Part shown: positions 17,299 to 29,648 of the stretch, in pieces | Layout: the number at the start of each line of letters is the position of its first letter | Numbering within the stretch: the first letter of the stretch is position 1 | Source: Tsuneonella sp. CC-YZS046 | GTDB taxonomy: Bacteria > Pseudomonadota > Alphaproteobacteria > Sphingomonadales > Sphingomonadaceae | Assembly: GCF_035581365.1 (NCBI RefSeq) | Contig: NZ_CP141590.1 | Coordinates: 1,550,001 to 1,614,000, forward strand | Reading direction: 5' to 3' | DNA length: 64,000 nt | Program-made: the position numbers and the translations under genes | The notes under the pieces: model-generated | The model's database searches: none | What the model saw: the letters and a program-made list of their open reading frames with translations, nothing else | What the model was told of the DNA's origin: nothing

Positions 17299-19176
17299 TC
17301 ACATCTTCAGCCGCGCCCCGATATAGGCCGCACGCCCCTCGGTGTTGTAGCCGGATGCGATCACATAGCGTTCGTTCCAGACGTTCTCGACCCGGCCGAA
17401 CAGCTCGACATTCTCGCTGACCGCGAAACTGGCCCGCACATCGCCAAGGGCATGGCTTTTCAGCCGGACGGTGTTCGCGGCATTGTCCCATGCCTTGCCC
17501 ACGATCCGGATGTCGGCGCCGAGCGAAAGGCCGAAACCGCTCGTCCAGTCGATCGAGCCGGTGGCCATGTGCTTGGGCCTGCGCGCAAACTCATTGCCCT
17601 CGTTGATGTCGCCCGGCGTGCGGTTCTTCGTATCGGTGTAGCTGTAGACCAGCCCCGCGTAGAGGCCGGGAGCAATGGCAACGCCGCCCTCGACCTCGAA
17701 GCCTTCGGCCCGCGCCTTCGCCTGGTTGAAATAGAAGCCGAACGGCCGGGTATCGCAAAGCGGATCGGTGCCGGAGAAGCAGCTGAAGAAGTCGATCAGG
17801 TTGCGGGAATCCCGGCGGAACCCGGAGAGCGAGAAATACAGCGGATCGCCGCGCTGGCCGTAGGAGATGCCGGCGTCATAGCCCTTGCTCCGTTCCGGGG
17901 CGAGGCCCGGATTGCCGTATTGCGACAGCAGCTGATACAGCGTGGGGGCCTTGAAGCCTTCGCCATAGGAAGCGCGAATGCGCCAGTCCGGGGCAAATTC
18001 CAGCACGCCATTGGCCCCGAAGGTCCATTCGTCGCCGAATTCGGAATGATCGTCATAACGGACGCCCGCGGTCAGCGTCAGGGCCTGCCCGTAATAGCCG
18101 ATCAGCGCATGGCCGCTGCTGGTTTCCGCCTTGCCGCTGTCGGGCGCGTTGGAAAAGCGGGTCCACTCGTGGTCGGCGCCGAAATCCAGCGCGAAATTGC
18201 CGGGCAGTTCCACCCGGCCCAGCAATTCGACCCGTTCGGAGCGGCCGTCGATGCTGTAGGGAAAGGACGGATCGTCCCCATCGCGCTGCGTGTCGGATAG
18301 GGCGAAACCCGCGTTCAGGGTCAGCCCGCCGGCCTGATAGAGCGCGCCGACCCGGCCGGACCAGACCCGCAGCTTCTCGGTCGCGTCGGTATCGGCGAAG
18401 GTATAATCCGGCGGCGGGAAGCCATCGAGATCGACCTTCCCTTCGACATAGCGGGCGCTGCCGGTCAAGGCGAGGGCGTCGGTGAGCTGATAGCTGGCCC
18501 GGCCCGCGATATTGTATTGGCGGTATCCATCGTCCTCGGCGCCGCCGGCCGCCGTGGAGAAACCCTGGGAATCGATGAAGCTGGCGGAAATCCCGGCCTC
18601 CAGCCGATCGTTCACCACCCCGGCGGCGGCAGTGGCCGTCACCTGCTCCTCCCCGCCATATTCGATGCTGGCGGAAACCCCGTTCTCCAGCCGGGTGGCG
18701 ATGTTCATCACGCCGCCCATGGCCTGCGAGCCCCATACCACCGAGTTGGGGCCGCGCAGCAGTTCGATGCTCTCCACCGTCCCCGCCGCAAGCTGCGACA
18801 CGTCGAATTCGCCATTGGCATTGGCCGGATCGTTGAGCCGCACCCCGTCCACCAGCACCAGGGTCTGCCCGGCGGATGCCCCGCGCACGCCCACCAGGGT
18901 GAGGCTGCCAAGCCCGCCATTGCGGGTGAAGGTGGTGCCGGGAAGACGGCGCAGGATACGGGTTATATCCGCACCCTGGACGGAAGCGATCTCATCCCTG
19001 CCGATGATCGTCACCGGCTGCCCGGTATGGTCGATCGACTGGGGCAGGCCGGTGGCCGTCACCGTGATATCGGGGCGGGAGGAAGTATCCGGAACGGCAT
19101 CCGAGGGATGGTCCTGCGCCCATGCGGGCTGGGCCATGGAAAGGAATGTCCCGAGAAAATAGAGTGACTTGCGCAT
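17299..19176 (-). CDS. btuB: TonB-dependent vitamin B12 receptor
   Basis: Outer-membrane receptor of 625 aa. A signal peptide (MRKSLYFLG ... AWAQ) is followed by the TonB-box region PDITVTATG, the plug with VTIIGRDEIASVQGADITRILRRLPG and VLVDGVRLNDP and ELLRGPNSVVWGSQAMGGVMNI, then a beta-barrel ending WNERYVIASGYNTEGRAAYIGARL. The barrel text GYDAGISYGQRG and the plug style match BtuB rather than siderophore receptors. AGGAGGTTCA precedes the ATG. It is the first gene after a cobalamin riboswitch, which strongly supports B12 as ligand. The last residue is Met rather than the usual aromatic. Confidence 0.94.
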   Translation of the reverse strand: MRKSLYFLGTFLSMAQPAWAQDHPSDAVPDTSSRPDITVTATGLPQSIDHTGQPVTIIGRDEIASVQGADITRILRRLPGTTFTRNGGLGSLTLVGVRGASAGQTLVLVDGVRLNDPANANGEFDVSQLAAGTVESIELLRGPNSVVWGSQAMGGVMNIATRLENGVSASIEYGGEEQVTATAAAGVVNDRLEAGISASFIDSQGFSTAAGGAEDDGYRQYNIAGRASYQLTDALALTGSARYVEGKVDLDGFPPPDYTFADTDATEKLRVWSGRVGALYQAGGLTLNAGFALSDTQRDGDDPSFPYSIDGRSERVELLGRVELPGNFALDFGADHEWTRFSNAPDSGKAETSSGHALIGYYGQALTLTAGVRYDDHSEFGDEWTFGANGVLEFAPDWRIRASYGEGFKAPTLYQLLSQYGNPGLAPERSKGYDAGISYGQRGDPLYFSLSGFRRDSRNLIDFFSCFSGTDPLCDTRPFGFYFNQAKARAEGFEVEGGVAIAPGLYAGLVYSYTDTKNRTPGDINEGNEFARRPKHMATGSIDWTSGFGLSLGADIRIVGKAWDNAANTVRLKSHALGDVRASFAVSENVELFGRVENVWNERYVIASGYNTEGRAAYIGARLKM

Positions 19177-19287
19177 TGAACCTCCTGCCTTGAACGAAAC
19201 GTCGTTCCTGGCGAGAGGCTGGCGCATGTCAGACGCCATCCCGGATCGCTGCCATCGGTACACCCCGCCCGGCGGCTTGAACGACCA

Positions 19288-19455
19288 TCGACGGGCAGGT
19301 CTCCTGGCTCCCGGATCATCGCGCCGAGACAGCCTTCCCAACCCTGAGGCCAGTGGCATTGGAGGCAAGGCGCTCCCCGGTCACAGTTGCGGGGGCAGCG
19401 CAGGAATCAGGCCTGCTTCCCTCTTAGGCCCGCCGAAGCGGACACCCGTGACATG
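19288..19455 (-). promoter_or_regulatory. Cobalamin riboswitch
   Basis: On the minus strand, upstream of btuB, the canonical core CTGCCCCCGCAACTGTGACC is followed by TGCCACTGGCC, GGGAAGGC and GAGCCAGGAGACCTGCC, and preceded by GGGTGTCC and AGAGGGAAGCAGG. These are the conserved elements of the adenosylcobalamin riboswitch. The distal end lies about 110 bp before the btuB start. High B12 would be expected to shut off the operon. Confidence 0.95.
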
Positions 19456-19625
19456 CCCCGGCCCATATGCGCGCCGGGCAGCCGGTGCAAGAGCCGCATC
19501 ATTAAGGCTTTTCGAGAGAGCTGTGCCGCTTCGGCACGGATCGAAATTACGGAGTGCTTCCGCTTCCGTCCCGGATTACGCGCCGAGGCGCGCCGTTCAG
19601 CGCAGATATGTATCCAGGGAATCGC

Positions 19626-20732
19626 GTGACAATTTCTGCTTCCATCCAAGACGAACGCCCCGGGGAATTTCGTGCCCGCTTCTCGCGGCGCGCGCGCCCT
19701 GCGGCCGCGCGCCAGCGGGTGAAGCATCGCGGCCGGCGTCTTGTCGCGCTGGCCGTGGCGGTGGCCGTCCCGGCCTTCGCCGCGCCGGGCGACTGGGCAT
19801 TGCTGCAGGACGAAACCACCGCGGCGGCTGCCGCGATGCCCTTTGAAAAAGCCGGTGAAAGTTTCCCCGGCTCCGCCTTCTATTATCTGGCGGAAGATTC
19901 CCAGGCCCCGCTTCCGCAATTGCGCGATCCGCTGGCGCCCGGCGCGCATTGGGACAATGAAAATATCGACGCGCGCAGCCAGCAGGCAATCGCCGGCCCG
20001 GCCGCCATGCCGCTCGTCCCGCGCGGCACCGCCACCGATCAGGAGCGCGCCCTGCACTGCCTGACGCAGGCGATCTATTACGAAGCCGCCAGCGAATCCG
20101 ACCCCGGGCAAAGAGCGGTGGCGCAGGTGGTGCTGAACCGCGTGGCCCATCCCGCCTATCCCGACACGGTCTGCGGCGTGGTGTATCAGGGCTCCACCCG
20201 CAAGACCGGCTGCCAGTTCACCTTCACCTGCGACGGCGCCCTGGCGCGGACTCCTTCCCGCTTCGGCTGGGATCGCGCGCGGGCCGTCGCGCAAGCCGCC
20301 CTTTCCGGTTCGGTCTATGCGCCGATCGGGCTGGCGACCCATTACCACACCATCGCCGTCCATCCCTACTGGGCCGACAGCCTGACCCAGGTGGGCATCA
20401 TCGGGGCGCATATCTTCTACCGCTTCGGCGGCGCGGCGGGCCGGCCCGCCGCATTCCGCAACGTCTATTTCGGCGCCGAACCCGCGGCATCCGCATTGCT
20501 GCGCCCTGACGCTGCCGATGTGCCCGCTCCCGATCCGGCCGCATTTGCGCAGGCCGCATCCACCGCCGTCGTATCCAGGGAAAGCATTTCCAATCAATCC
20601 ATTGCGCCGGACTATACAGAAGCAGTCCGAAGCCGTGGCGGCGAGAATCTCTACGCCGGATCGAACCTGCCCACTGCCGGAAGCGTCCGGCCCGAATATG
20701 CGCGCAGCGGCGAATGGATCGTAAAGCCGTGA
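19626..20732 (+). CDS. SleB-type cell wall hydrolase
   Basis: Hydrolase_2 family, which in other bacteria cleaves the peptidoglycan cortex or muropeptides. The catalytic domain is residues about 140-270: DQERALHCLTQAIYYEAASESD with the catalytic Glu, QRAVAQVVLNRV, HPAYPDTVCGVVYQGS, CQFTFTCDG, and ATHYHTIAVHPYWA. An N-terminal hydrophobic segment LVALAVAVAVPAFAAPG could be a signal or anchor after a basic RRARPAAARQR tail. Start GTG at 19626 is preceded by AGGGAA and gives 368 aa; upstream ATGs at 19554 and 19608 are possible but less well supported. The C-terminal 90 residues are low-complexity. Confidence 0.85.
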   Translation: MTISASIQDERPGEFRARFSRRARPAAARQRVKHRGRRLVALAVAVAVPAFAAPGDWALLQDETTAAAAAMPFEKAGESFPGSAFYYLAEDSQAPLPQLRDPLAPGAHWDNENIDARSQQAIAGPAAMPLVPRGTATDQERALHCLTQAIYYEAASESDPGQRAVAQVVLNRVAHPAYPDTVCGVVYQGSTRKTGCQFTFTCDGALARTPSRFGWDRARAVAQAALSGSVYAPIGLATHYHTIAVHPYWADSLTQVGIIGAHIFYRFGGAAGRPAAFRNVYFGAEPAASALLRPDAADVPAPDPAAFAQAASTAVVSRESISNQSIAPDYTEAVRSRGGENLYAGSNLPTAGSVRPEYARSGEWIVKP

Positions 20733-20869
20733 ATCACTGGGTGCCGGAGCTGCTCGCGGGAACAGGGTTAACGCCAGAGGCGGTTTTCGAAACCAAGACT
20801 CCAAAGAAAGGATTAGCCAAGCCCCGCTACACTGGCGCTCCCCACGGTATACCCGAAAACGGAGCCCCA

Positions 20870-21202
20870 ATGACGATTCATTTCGCCGCGGCGCGGAACA
20901 GCAGGTTCATGCCCTCCACCCGGTTCGCCGCCAGAGCGGCGTTCTCGATTGCGGCGAATGACAATCATCCGGATGAGAACGCCGAGCAGCTGCTGCACAC
21001 CGCCTTGCGCTATTTCGCGCGGCACGGGCTCGGCGCGGCCAAGCAGGCGCGGGACGAAGCGAAGGAAGCCTTCTTTTCCAACGATCGCCAATCCTATGAC
21101 CGCTGGATGTCGATCTGCCGGACCCTGGACAAATGCGTTGCCCGCCAGCTGGCCCGGGAAGTGATCGAAGGCGGCCTGGGCGACGGCAACGGCCGGGGCT
21201 GA
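20870..21202 (+). CDS. Small conserved hypothetical protein
   Basis: Unrecognised 110-residue protein starting at an ATG with GGAG five bases upstream; a longer frame from 20714 adds unsupported residues and overlaps the hydrolase. The first 30 residues are basic and Ala-rich; the rest is a helical domain, AEQLLHTALRYFARHG, GAAKQARDEAKEAFFSN, DRWMSICRTLDKCVARQLAR. No TM segment. The gene lies between the SleB-type gene and the GGDEF-EAL gene, both on the same strand. No function is suggested. Confidence 0.6.
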   Translation: MTIHFAAARNSRFMPSTRFAARAAFSIAANDNHPDENAEQLLHTALRYFARHGLGAAKQARDEAKEAFFSNDRQSYDRWMSICRTLDKCVARQLAREVIEGGLGDGNGRG

Positions 21203-21301
21203 ACGGCATCGCATTCGCCGGCCTCGGGCCCATCCAGTCCGGCATATCACCATCGTCGCCGTTAGCGCGCTCTTAACCAATCGGTGACGCTTTCCCGGTA
21301 A

Positions 21302-23278
21302 ATGCTCCCTGGGAACTCTCTCAGGAGCAGACCTATTCAAAGGTTGCGGCGCATATTCAATGGCCTGAACGGCACGGACGCGATCGACGATCGGGTCCGG
21401 CGCCTGATGGTGGATACGCTCTATTCGCAGCCGCGCAGCCTCGTGATCGGCGCGATCTGCGGGATTTCGACCAGCGGCATCGGCGCCTATGTCAGCAACG
21501 ATCCCTGGCTCATCTACGGCTGCGTCGCGCTCACGATCATCGCGATCGCGCGCGTCACCAACGCGCTCTGGCTGGCGCGCAACCGCAACGAACAGAATGC
21601 CAGGCGGCTCGAACAGCTCTACGAAGTGGGCGCGTTCAGCTACGCCCTCACCGTCGGCGTGCTCGCGGCGTTCGCGATCGCGCGGCATGTCGAAGTCGAG
21701 ATCCTGATCCTGCTGGTGGCGAACGCGATCATCTATGGCGTGGGCATTTCCGCGCGCAATGCGGGCCGGCCCTTCATCGCCATCGGGCAATTGTTCCTTT
21801 CGCTGATTCCGCTGATCTCGCTCGCCAGCTTCAATGCCCTGATCGACCTCAACCTCGCCTATCTGGCCCTCGCCGTGGCGCTGGTACTGGTGCTGCCGGC
21901 AATGATGGAGATCACCGCGAATGTGAACGACGCGCTGAGGAAGTCCGTGGCCGAGGCGGAAACCAGCGCGCGGCTCGCCGAGCGAATGCAGGTCCTTGCC
22001 CGGACCGACATCGTCACGGGGCTGGCCAACCGGGCCGGCCTCAATTACGAGCTAGCCGAGAAATTCATGACTCTGCCCGACGATCACCGGCTGGCGCTGC
22101 TGTGGATCGACCTCGACCGCTTCAAGGAAGTCAACGACACCCTCGGCCATCCCGTGGGCGACAAGCTGCTGGCGGAGGTCGCCAGGCGGCTTCGCAACTC
22201 GGTTCCGCAGGACGCGACCGTCGCGCGCTTCGGCGGCGACGAATTCATCGTCGCCTGCGACCTGAATACCAGGCTGGAGTGCGAGGAACTGGCCGGACGG
22301 ATTCTCGACGAGATCACGCGCCCCTTCCGGATCGATGGAGATCGCCTGGAGATCGGCGCATCCATGGGCATCGCCGTGCTGCCCGAAGACGGCGCCGACG
22401 TAGATACATTGATGCAGAGCGCCGACCTGGCGCTGTATCACGCCAAGGTCAGCGGCAGGCGGCAGGCCAGCTTCTTCACGGCATCCATGACTCGCGACCT
22501 GGTTCGCCGCCGCGAGATCGAGGCGGAGCTGCGCGGCGCGATCCAGCGCAACGAATTGTCGGTCTTCTTCCAGCCGATCGTCGATCTGGAAACCGGCCGC
22601 ATTCGGACCTTCGAGGCGCTGGTGCGCTGGTTCCACCCGGAAAAGGGAGAGCTTCGCCCGGACGAATTCATTCCGGTGGCGGAGGAAACCGGCCTCATCA
22701 TCACGCTGGGCAACTGGATCACCGGCCAGGCGGCGCGCGCCTGCGCGCAGTGGCCCGAGGACGTCACGGTGGCCGTCAATCTTTCGCCGCTGCAGATCAA
22801 GGCGCCCGGCGCGGCCCTGGGCATCCTCAATGCGCTCAAGGATGCGCGGCTCGACCCGAGGCGGCTGGAGCTGGAAGTCACCGAAAGTCTGTTCCTGGAC
22901 GACGACAGCCACACGACCCAGTTCATGGAAGAGCTGTCCTCGATCGGCATCCGCTTCGCGCTGGACGATTTCGGCACCGGCTTCTCGTCTCTGGGCTATA
23001 TCAACAAGCTGCCCTTCAAGAAGATCAAGGTCGACCGCAGCTTCGTGTCCGGCGCCAATGTCGGGCGCAAGAGCGACGCCATCCTCCGGGCCGTCGCCGG
23101 GATGGGCTCCACCCTCGAACTCGACATCGTCGCCGAGGGGCTCGAGACGATCGAGCAGGTCCGCGCGGTCCGCAATGCGGGATGCACCCTCGGCCAGGGC
23201 TATTACTTCAGCCGCGCCGTTCCGGACTACCTTGCCTCGATGCTGCTGGTGAAGGAGCGGGAGAAGGACGCCGCGTGA
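21302..23278 (+). CDS. Membrane-bound GGDEF-EAL protein
   Basis: Cyclic di-GMP turnover protein, 658 aa. The N-terminal 220 residues hold about six hydrophobic helices (LVIGAICGISTSGIGAYV, LIYGCVALTIIAIARVT, ILLVANAIIYGVGIS and others) resembling MASE-type sensors. A GGDEF domain follows, signature RFGGDEF at residues 309-315, and then an EAL domain with FEALVRW (EAL 438-440), VAVNLSPLQIK, LELEVTES, LDDFGTGFSS and VAEGLET. Both catalytic signatures look intact, so synthase and phosphodiesterase activities are both possible. A short basic stretch precedes helix one. The gene stands alone and ends before a 300-bp promoter-rich gap. Confidence 0.93.
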   Translation: MLPGNSLRSRPIQRLRRIFNGLNGTDAIDDRVRRLMVDTLYSQPRSLVIGAICGISTSGIGAYVSNDPWLIYGCVALTIIAIARVTNALWLARNRNEQNARRLEQLYEVGAFSYALTVGVLAAFAIARHVEVEILILLVANAIIYGVGISARNAGRPFIAIGQLFLSLIPLISLASFNALIDLNLAYLALAVALVLVLPAMMEITANVNDALRKSVAEAETSARLAERMQVLARTDIVTGLANRAGLNYELAEKFMTLPDDHRLALLWIDLDRFKEVNDTLGHPVGDKLLAEVARRLRNSVPQDATVARFGGDEFIVACDLNTRLECEELAGRILDEITRPFRIDGDRLEIGASMGIAVLPEDGADVDTLMQSADLALYHAKVSGRRQASFFTASMTRDLVRRREIEAELRGAIQRNELSVFFQPIVDLETGRIRTFEALVRWFHPEKGELRPDEFIPVAEETGLIITLGNWITGQAARACAQWPEDVTVAVNLSPLQIKAPGAALGILNALKDARLDPRRLELEVTESLFLDDDSHTTQFMEELSSIGIRFALDDFGTGFSSLGYINKLPFKKIKVDRSFVSGANVGRKSDAILRAVAGMGSTLELDIVAEGLETIEQVRAVRNAGCTLGQGYYFSRAVPDYLASMLLVKEREKDAA

Positions 23279-24550
<1,272 letters not shown>

Positions 24551-24573
24551 TCCCCCCGTCCCAGGAGTTTTCC

Positions 24574-25464
<891 letters not shown>

Positions 25465-25548
25465 CCGGGCATGGCCGGCGCTCCGCAAGGGCGCCGGCCG
25501 CCGGTCGGGAATGGGAATGCGAATAGCCGGTGATTGAAGGTGACCCCG

Positions 25549-28389
25549 ATGGGTAACGAATTGCACGATTTTCTTCCCGACCAGGCACAGGACGGCCCGC
25601 AACCCGGCCCAAGCTGGCAGAACCCGCGCTGGCCGCTGAGCGAAACCTCCGCGGGCGACGACCTCACCCCCGCGCTCGACCCCACCGCAATCGCCGCCAC
25701 CATCCGCAAGGCATCGGCCAAGGCCGGCGCGCCGCTGGATGATGCCGCGATCGAGACGGCGGCCGCGGATTCGATCCGCGCCATGATGCTGATCCGGACC
25801 TATCGGGTGCGGGGCCATCTGGCCGCGGATCTCGATCCGCTGGGCCTCAGCCATCGCGAACTGCCCGCCGACCTGACCCCTGAATATAACGGATTTTCAG
25901 ACGAGGCGCTCGACCGCAAGGTCTATCTCGGCGGAAGCCTGGGCCTGCAATGGACCACCGTGCGCGAGCTGGTCGAAATCCTGCGCGCGAATTATTGCGG
26001 CAAGGTCGGCCTGGAATACATGCACATCTCGGATGTGGACGAACGGCGCTTCCTGCAGGACCGCATGGAAGGCGCGGACAAGTCGATCGACTTCACCGCC
26101 ATCGGCAAGAAGGCGATCCTGTCCGCCGTGATCCGTGGCGAGGAATATGAGAAATTCCTCGGCAAGAAATATGTCGGCACCAAGCGCTTCGGCCTGGACG
26201 GCGGCGAATCCATGATTCCCGCGCTGGAAGCCGTCATCAAATACGGCGGCCAGTATGGAGTGCGCGAGATCGTCTACGGCATGGCCCATCGCGGCCGCCT
26301 CAACGTGCTCGCCAATGTGATGGCCAAGCCCTACCGGGTCATCTTCCACGAATTTTCGGGCGGCTCCGCCAATCCGGACGATGTCGGCGGCTCGGGCGAC
26401 GTGAAGTATCACCTCGGCACCAGCACCGACCGCGAGTTCGACGGCATCAAGGTGCATATGAGCCTGGTGCCCAACCCCTCCCACCTCGAAACGGTGGACC
26501 CGGTGGTGCTGGGCAAGGTGCGCGCGCAGCAGGCGTTCCGCGAGGATCTGGGCAAGCACGAGCAGGTGCTGCCCGTGCTCATCCATGGCGACGCGGCCTT
26601 CGCCGGCCAGGGCATCGTCTGGGAATGCCTCGGCTTCTCGGGCGTGCGCGGCTACAATACCGGCGGCTGCATCCACTTCGTCATCAACAACCAGATCGGC
26701 TTCACCACCAGCCCGCAATTCGCGCGCTCATCCCCCTATCCATCCGACGTCGCCAAGGGCATTCAGGCCCCGATCCTGCACGTCAATGGCGATGATCCGG
26801 AAGCCGTTACCTTCGCCTGCAAGCTGGCGATCGACTATCGCCAGACCTTCCGCCGCGACATCGTGATCGACATGTGGTGCTACCGCCGCTTCGGCCACAA
26901 TGAAGGCGACGAGCCGAGCTTCACCCAGCCGCTGATGTATGAGCGAATCCGCCAGCATCCCCGGGTCAGCGAGATCTACGGGAACAGGCTGCTTGCCCAA
27001 GGCGTGATCGAGCCGGATTTCGCCGAAGCCTCCCGCGCGGAGTTCAACGATCTTCTCGAACAGGAGTTCGAGGCGGCCAAGAGCTACAAGCCCAATGCGG
27101 TGGACTGGTTCGCCGGGCGCTGGAGCGGGCTGCACAAGCCCGCCGATCCGGAAACGGCGCGGCGCAACGTCCACACCGGCATCGAGGAAAAGCTGTTCGA
27201 GAGCCTGGGCCGCACCTTGACCACGGTTCCCGAAGATCTCGAGATCCACAGGACATTGCGCCGCGTCATCGACGCCAAGCGCGCGATGTTCGAGAACGGC
27301 AAGGATTTCGACTGGGCGACGGCGGAAGCGCTGGCGTTCGGCTCGCTGCTGTCGGAAGGCTACAATGTCCGCCTGTCGGGGCAGGATTCCGGGCGCGGCA
27401 CCTTCAGCCAGCGCCATGCCGTGTGGATCGACCAGAAGGACGAGCGCAAGTTCATCCCGCTGTGCACGCTCCCGCACGGCCGGTTCGAAGTCTACGACAG
27501 CCCGCTTTCGGAATATGGCGTGCTGGGCTTCGAATATGGCTATGCGCTGGCGGACCCGAAATCGCTGGTATGCTGGGAAGCGCAATTCGGCGACTTCGCC
27601 AATGGCGCGCAGATCGTGATCGACCAGTATATCGCGGCCGGCGAGGCCAAATGGCTGCGCGCCAACGGCCTCGTGCTGCTGCTGCCGCATGGCTACGAAG
27701 GCCAGGGGCCAGAACATAGCTCGGCTCGCCTGGAGCGCTTCCTGCAGCTTTGCGCGAACGACAATATCCAGGTCTGCAACATCACTCTTCCGGCCAACTA
27801 CTTCCACGTTCTGCGCCGGCAGATGCTTCGCCCGTTCCGCAAGCCGCTGGTCATCATGACGCCGAAATCCCTTCTGCGTCACCCCATGGCCCGGTCGGAA
27901 ACGCAGGAATTCCTGGGCGAAAGCCACTTCCGCCGGATCGTGTCCGATACGAGGGAGATCGACGACCGGGATGTCCGGCGCCTTGTGCTGTGTTCGGGCA
28001 AGGTCGCCTACGATCTTATCGAAGCGCGCGACAATGCCGATCTCAAGGATATTTCGATCATCCGGCTGGAGCAGCTCTACCCGTTCCCGGGTGAACCGCT
28101 TGCCCAGCGCCTCGCGCGGATGACCAATCTGGAAGAAGTGGTATGGTGCCAGGAGGAACCGCGCAACAACGGCGCCTGGTTCTTCGTGGAAAGCCAGATC
28201 GAGCAGGCGCTGGCCGTTGCGAACGGCAAGGTGGCGCGCCCTCGCTATTCGGGACGCGCGCCATCGGCTTCGCCGGCCACCGGCTTCGCGACCCGTCATG
28301 CCCACGAACAGGCGGCCCTGGTCGCCGATGCCCTCGGCCTTTCCGTGCGCGGTGAAATCCGCCGCAAGGAAGCCAAGAACAAGCGCTGA
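25549..28389 (+). CDS. sucA: 2-oxoglutarate dehydrogenase E1 component
   Basis: Thiamine-diphosphate-dependent decarboxylase of the 2-oxoglutarate dehydrogenase complex, 946 aa. Present are MLIRTYRVRGHLAADLDPLG, GMAHRGRLNVLANVMAKP, the thiamine-binding GDAAFAGQGI ... NNQIGFTT (GDG-like plus NN), the QRHAVW and HGYEGQGPEHSSARLERFLQ segments and the C-terminal EEVVWCQEEPRNNGAW. The ATG at 25549 with GAAGG eight bases upstream is preferred over the TTG at 25534. It starts 84 bp after sucD, and sucB follows after 19 bp. Confidence 0.97.
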   Translation: MGNELHDFLPDQAQDGPQPGPSWQNPRWPLSETSAGDDLTPALDPTAIAATIRKASAKAGAPLDDAAIETAAADSIRAMMLIRTYRVRGHLAADLDPLGLSHRELPADLTPEYNGFSDEALDRKVYLGGSLGLQWTTVRELVEILRANYCGKVGLEYMHISDVDERRFLQDRMEGADKSIDFTAIGKKAILSAVIRGEEYEKFLGKKYVGTKRFGLDGGESMIPALEAVIKYGGQYGVREIVYGMAHRGRLNVLANVMAKPYRVIFHEFSGGSANPDDVGGSGDVKYHLGTSTDREFDGIKVHMSLVPNPSHLETVDPVVLGKVRAQQAFREDLGKHEQVLPVLIHGDAAFAGQGIVWECLGFSGVRGYNTGGCIHFVINNQIGFTTSPQFARSSPYPSDVAKGIQAPILHVNGDDPEAVTFACKLAIDYRQTFRRDIVIDMWCYRRFGHNEGDEPSFTQPLMYERIRQHPRVSEIYGNRLLAQGVIEPDFAEASRAEFNDLLEQEFEAAKSYKPNAVDWFAGRWSGLHKPADPETARRNVHTGIEEKLFESLGRTLTTVPEDLEIHRTLRRVIDAKRAMFENGKDFDWATAEALAFGSLLSEGYNVRLSGQDSGRGTFSQRHAVWIDQKDERKFIPLCTLPHGRFEVYDSPLSEYGVLGFEYGYALADPKSLVCWEAQFGDFANGAQIVIDQYIAAGEAKWLRANGLVLLLPHGYEGQGPEHSSARLERFLQLCANDNIQVCNITLPANYFHVLRRQMLRPFRKPLVIMTPKSLLRHPMARSETQEFLGESHFRRIVSDTREIDDRDVRRLVLCSGKVAYDLIEARDNADLKDISIIRLEQLYPFPGEPLAQRLARMTNLEEVVWCQEEPRNNGAWFFVESQIEQALAVANGKVARPRYSGRAPSASPATGFATRHAHEQAALVADALGLSVRGEIRRKEAKNKR

Positions 28390-28408
28390 TCCTCAAAGGT
28401 AATCGCAA

Positions 28409-29638
28409 ATGTCCAGCGAAGTAAAAGTCCCCACGCTCGGTGAATCGGTCACAGAGGCCACGATCGGCGAATGGCTCAAGAAGCCAGGCGAGGCAGTCGC
28501 TCTCGACGAGCCTGTCGCCAGCCTGGAAACGGACAAGGTGGCGGTGGAAGTTCCCGCTCCGGTCGCCGGGGTCATGGGCGAATACAGGTTCGCGGTGGGC
28601 GACACCGTGGAAGTGGGCACGATCATCGCCATGATCGAGGATGGGATTCCCGCCGCCGGCGCGGAGCCGGTGACGGAGCGGACCCAGCCGCCGATCGAAC
28701 CCGCTTCCCGCTCGATGCCCCCGGCCGCTGCCGAAGCATCGGATTCCGCCACCACCCTCTCCCCCGCGGTTCGCCGCGCCGTGCTGGAGCATGGCATCGA
28801 TCCTTCGGTCGTGAAGGGAACGGGCAAGGATGGCCGCCTGACCAAGGAAGACGTGCTGGCCGCCGCCCAGGCCAAGAAATCGGACGACGCGCCGGCAACC
28901 GTCGCGGCTGAAAGCCCGGCTGCGGCCCAGGGCAGCGGACGGGGCGAGGAACGGGTCAAGATGACCCGGCTGCGGCAGACCATCGCCAAGCGGCTCAAGA
29001 GCGCGCAGGATACCGCCGCGCTGCTGACCACCTTCAACGATGTCGACATGTCGGCGGTGATCGCCGCCCGCAATCAGTACAAGGACCTGTTCGAGAAGAA
29101 GCATGGGGTGAGGCTGGGCTTCATGGGCTTCTTCGCCAAGGCGGCCTGCCTCGCCTTGAAGGACATCCCCGCCGTCAATGCCCAGATCGACGGCGAAGAG
29201 ATTGTCTATCACAACTATGTGGACATCTCCGTCGCCGTTTCGGCGCCCAACGGCCTGGTCGTTCCGGTGGTGCGGGATGCGGACAAGCTGTCTTTCGCGG
29301 GCATCGAGAAGGCGATCGCCGAATATGGCGCCAAGGCCCGCGAGGGAACCCTGACGATGGAAGACATGAAGGGCGGCACCTTCACCATCTCCAATGGCGG
29401 GGTGTTCGGTTCGCTGATGTCCACGCCGATCATCAACCCGCCGCAATCCGCCGTGCTCGGCCTTCACCGTATCGAGGACCGCCCGGTGGTGGTGGGTGGA
29501 GAGATCGTCATCCGGCCGATGATGTATCTCGCGCTCAGCTATGACCATCGCCTGATCGACGGCCGCGAGGCGGTCACCGCGCTGAAGATCATCAAGGATG
29601 CGATCGAGGATCCGACGCGCCTGCTGATCGATCTCTGA
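28409..29638 (+). CDS. sucB: Dihydrolipoyl succinyltransferase (E2)
   Basis: Core acyltransferase of the 2-oxoglutarate dehydrogenase complex, 409 aa. The N-terminal lipoyl domain carries [14 protein letters not shown] with the lipoylated Lys43. A proline/alanine linker follows, then the peripheral subunit-binding domain ([35 protein letters not shown]) and the catalytic domain with [26 protein letters not shown] and the active-site [11 protein letters not shown]. One lipoyl domain only, as usual for SucB. GGTAATCGCAA separates it from sucA. It works with SucA and the following lipoamide dehydrogenase. Confidence 0.97.
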   Translation: MSSEVKVPTLGESVTEATIGEWLKKPGEAVALDEPVASLETDKVAVEVPAPVAGVMGEYRFAVGDTVEVGTIIAMIEDGIPAAGAEPVTERTQPPIEPASRSMPPAAAEASDSATTLSPAVRRAVLEHGIDPSVVKGTGKDGRLTKEDVLAAAQAKKSDDAPATVAAESPAAAQGSGRGEERVKMTRLRQTIAKRLKSAQDTAALLTTFNDVDMSAVIAARNQYKDLFEKKHGVRLGFMGFFAKAACLALKDIPAVNAQIDGEEIVYHNYVDISVAVSAPNGLVVPVVRDADKLSFAGIEKAIAEYGAKAREGTLTMEDMKGGTFTISNGGVFGSLMSTPIINPPQSAVLGLHRIEDRPVVVGGEIVIRPMMYLALSYDHRLIDGREAVTALKIIKDAIEDPTRLLIDL

Positions 29639-29648
29639 GGAGTTGGGA

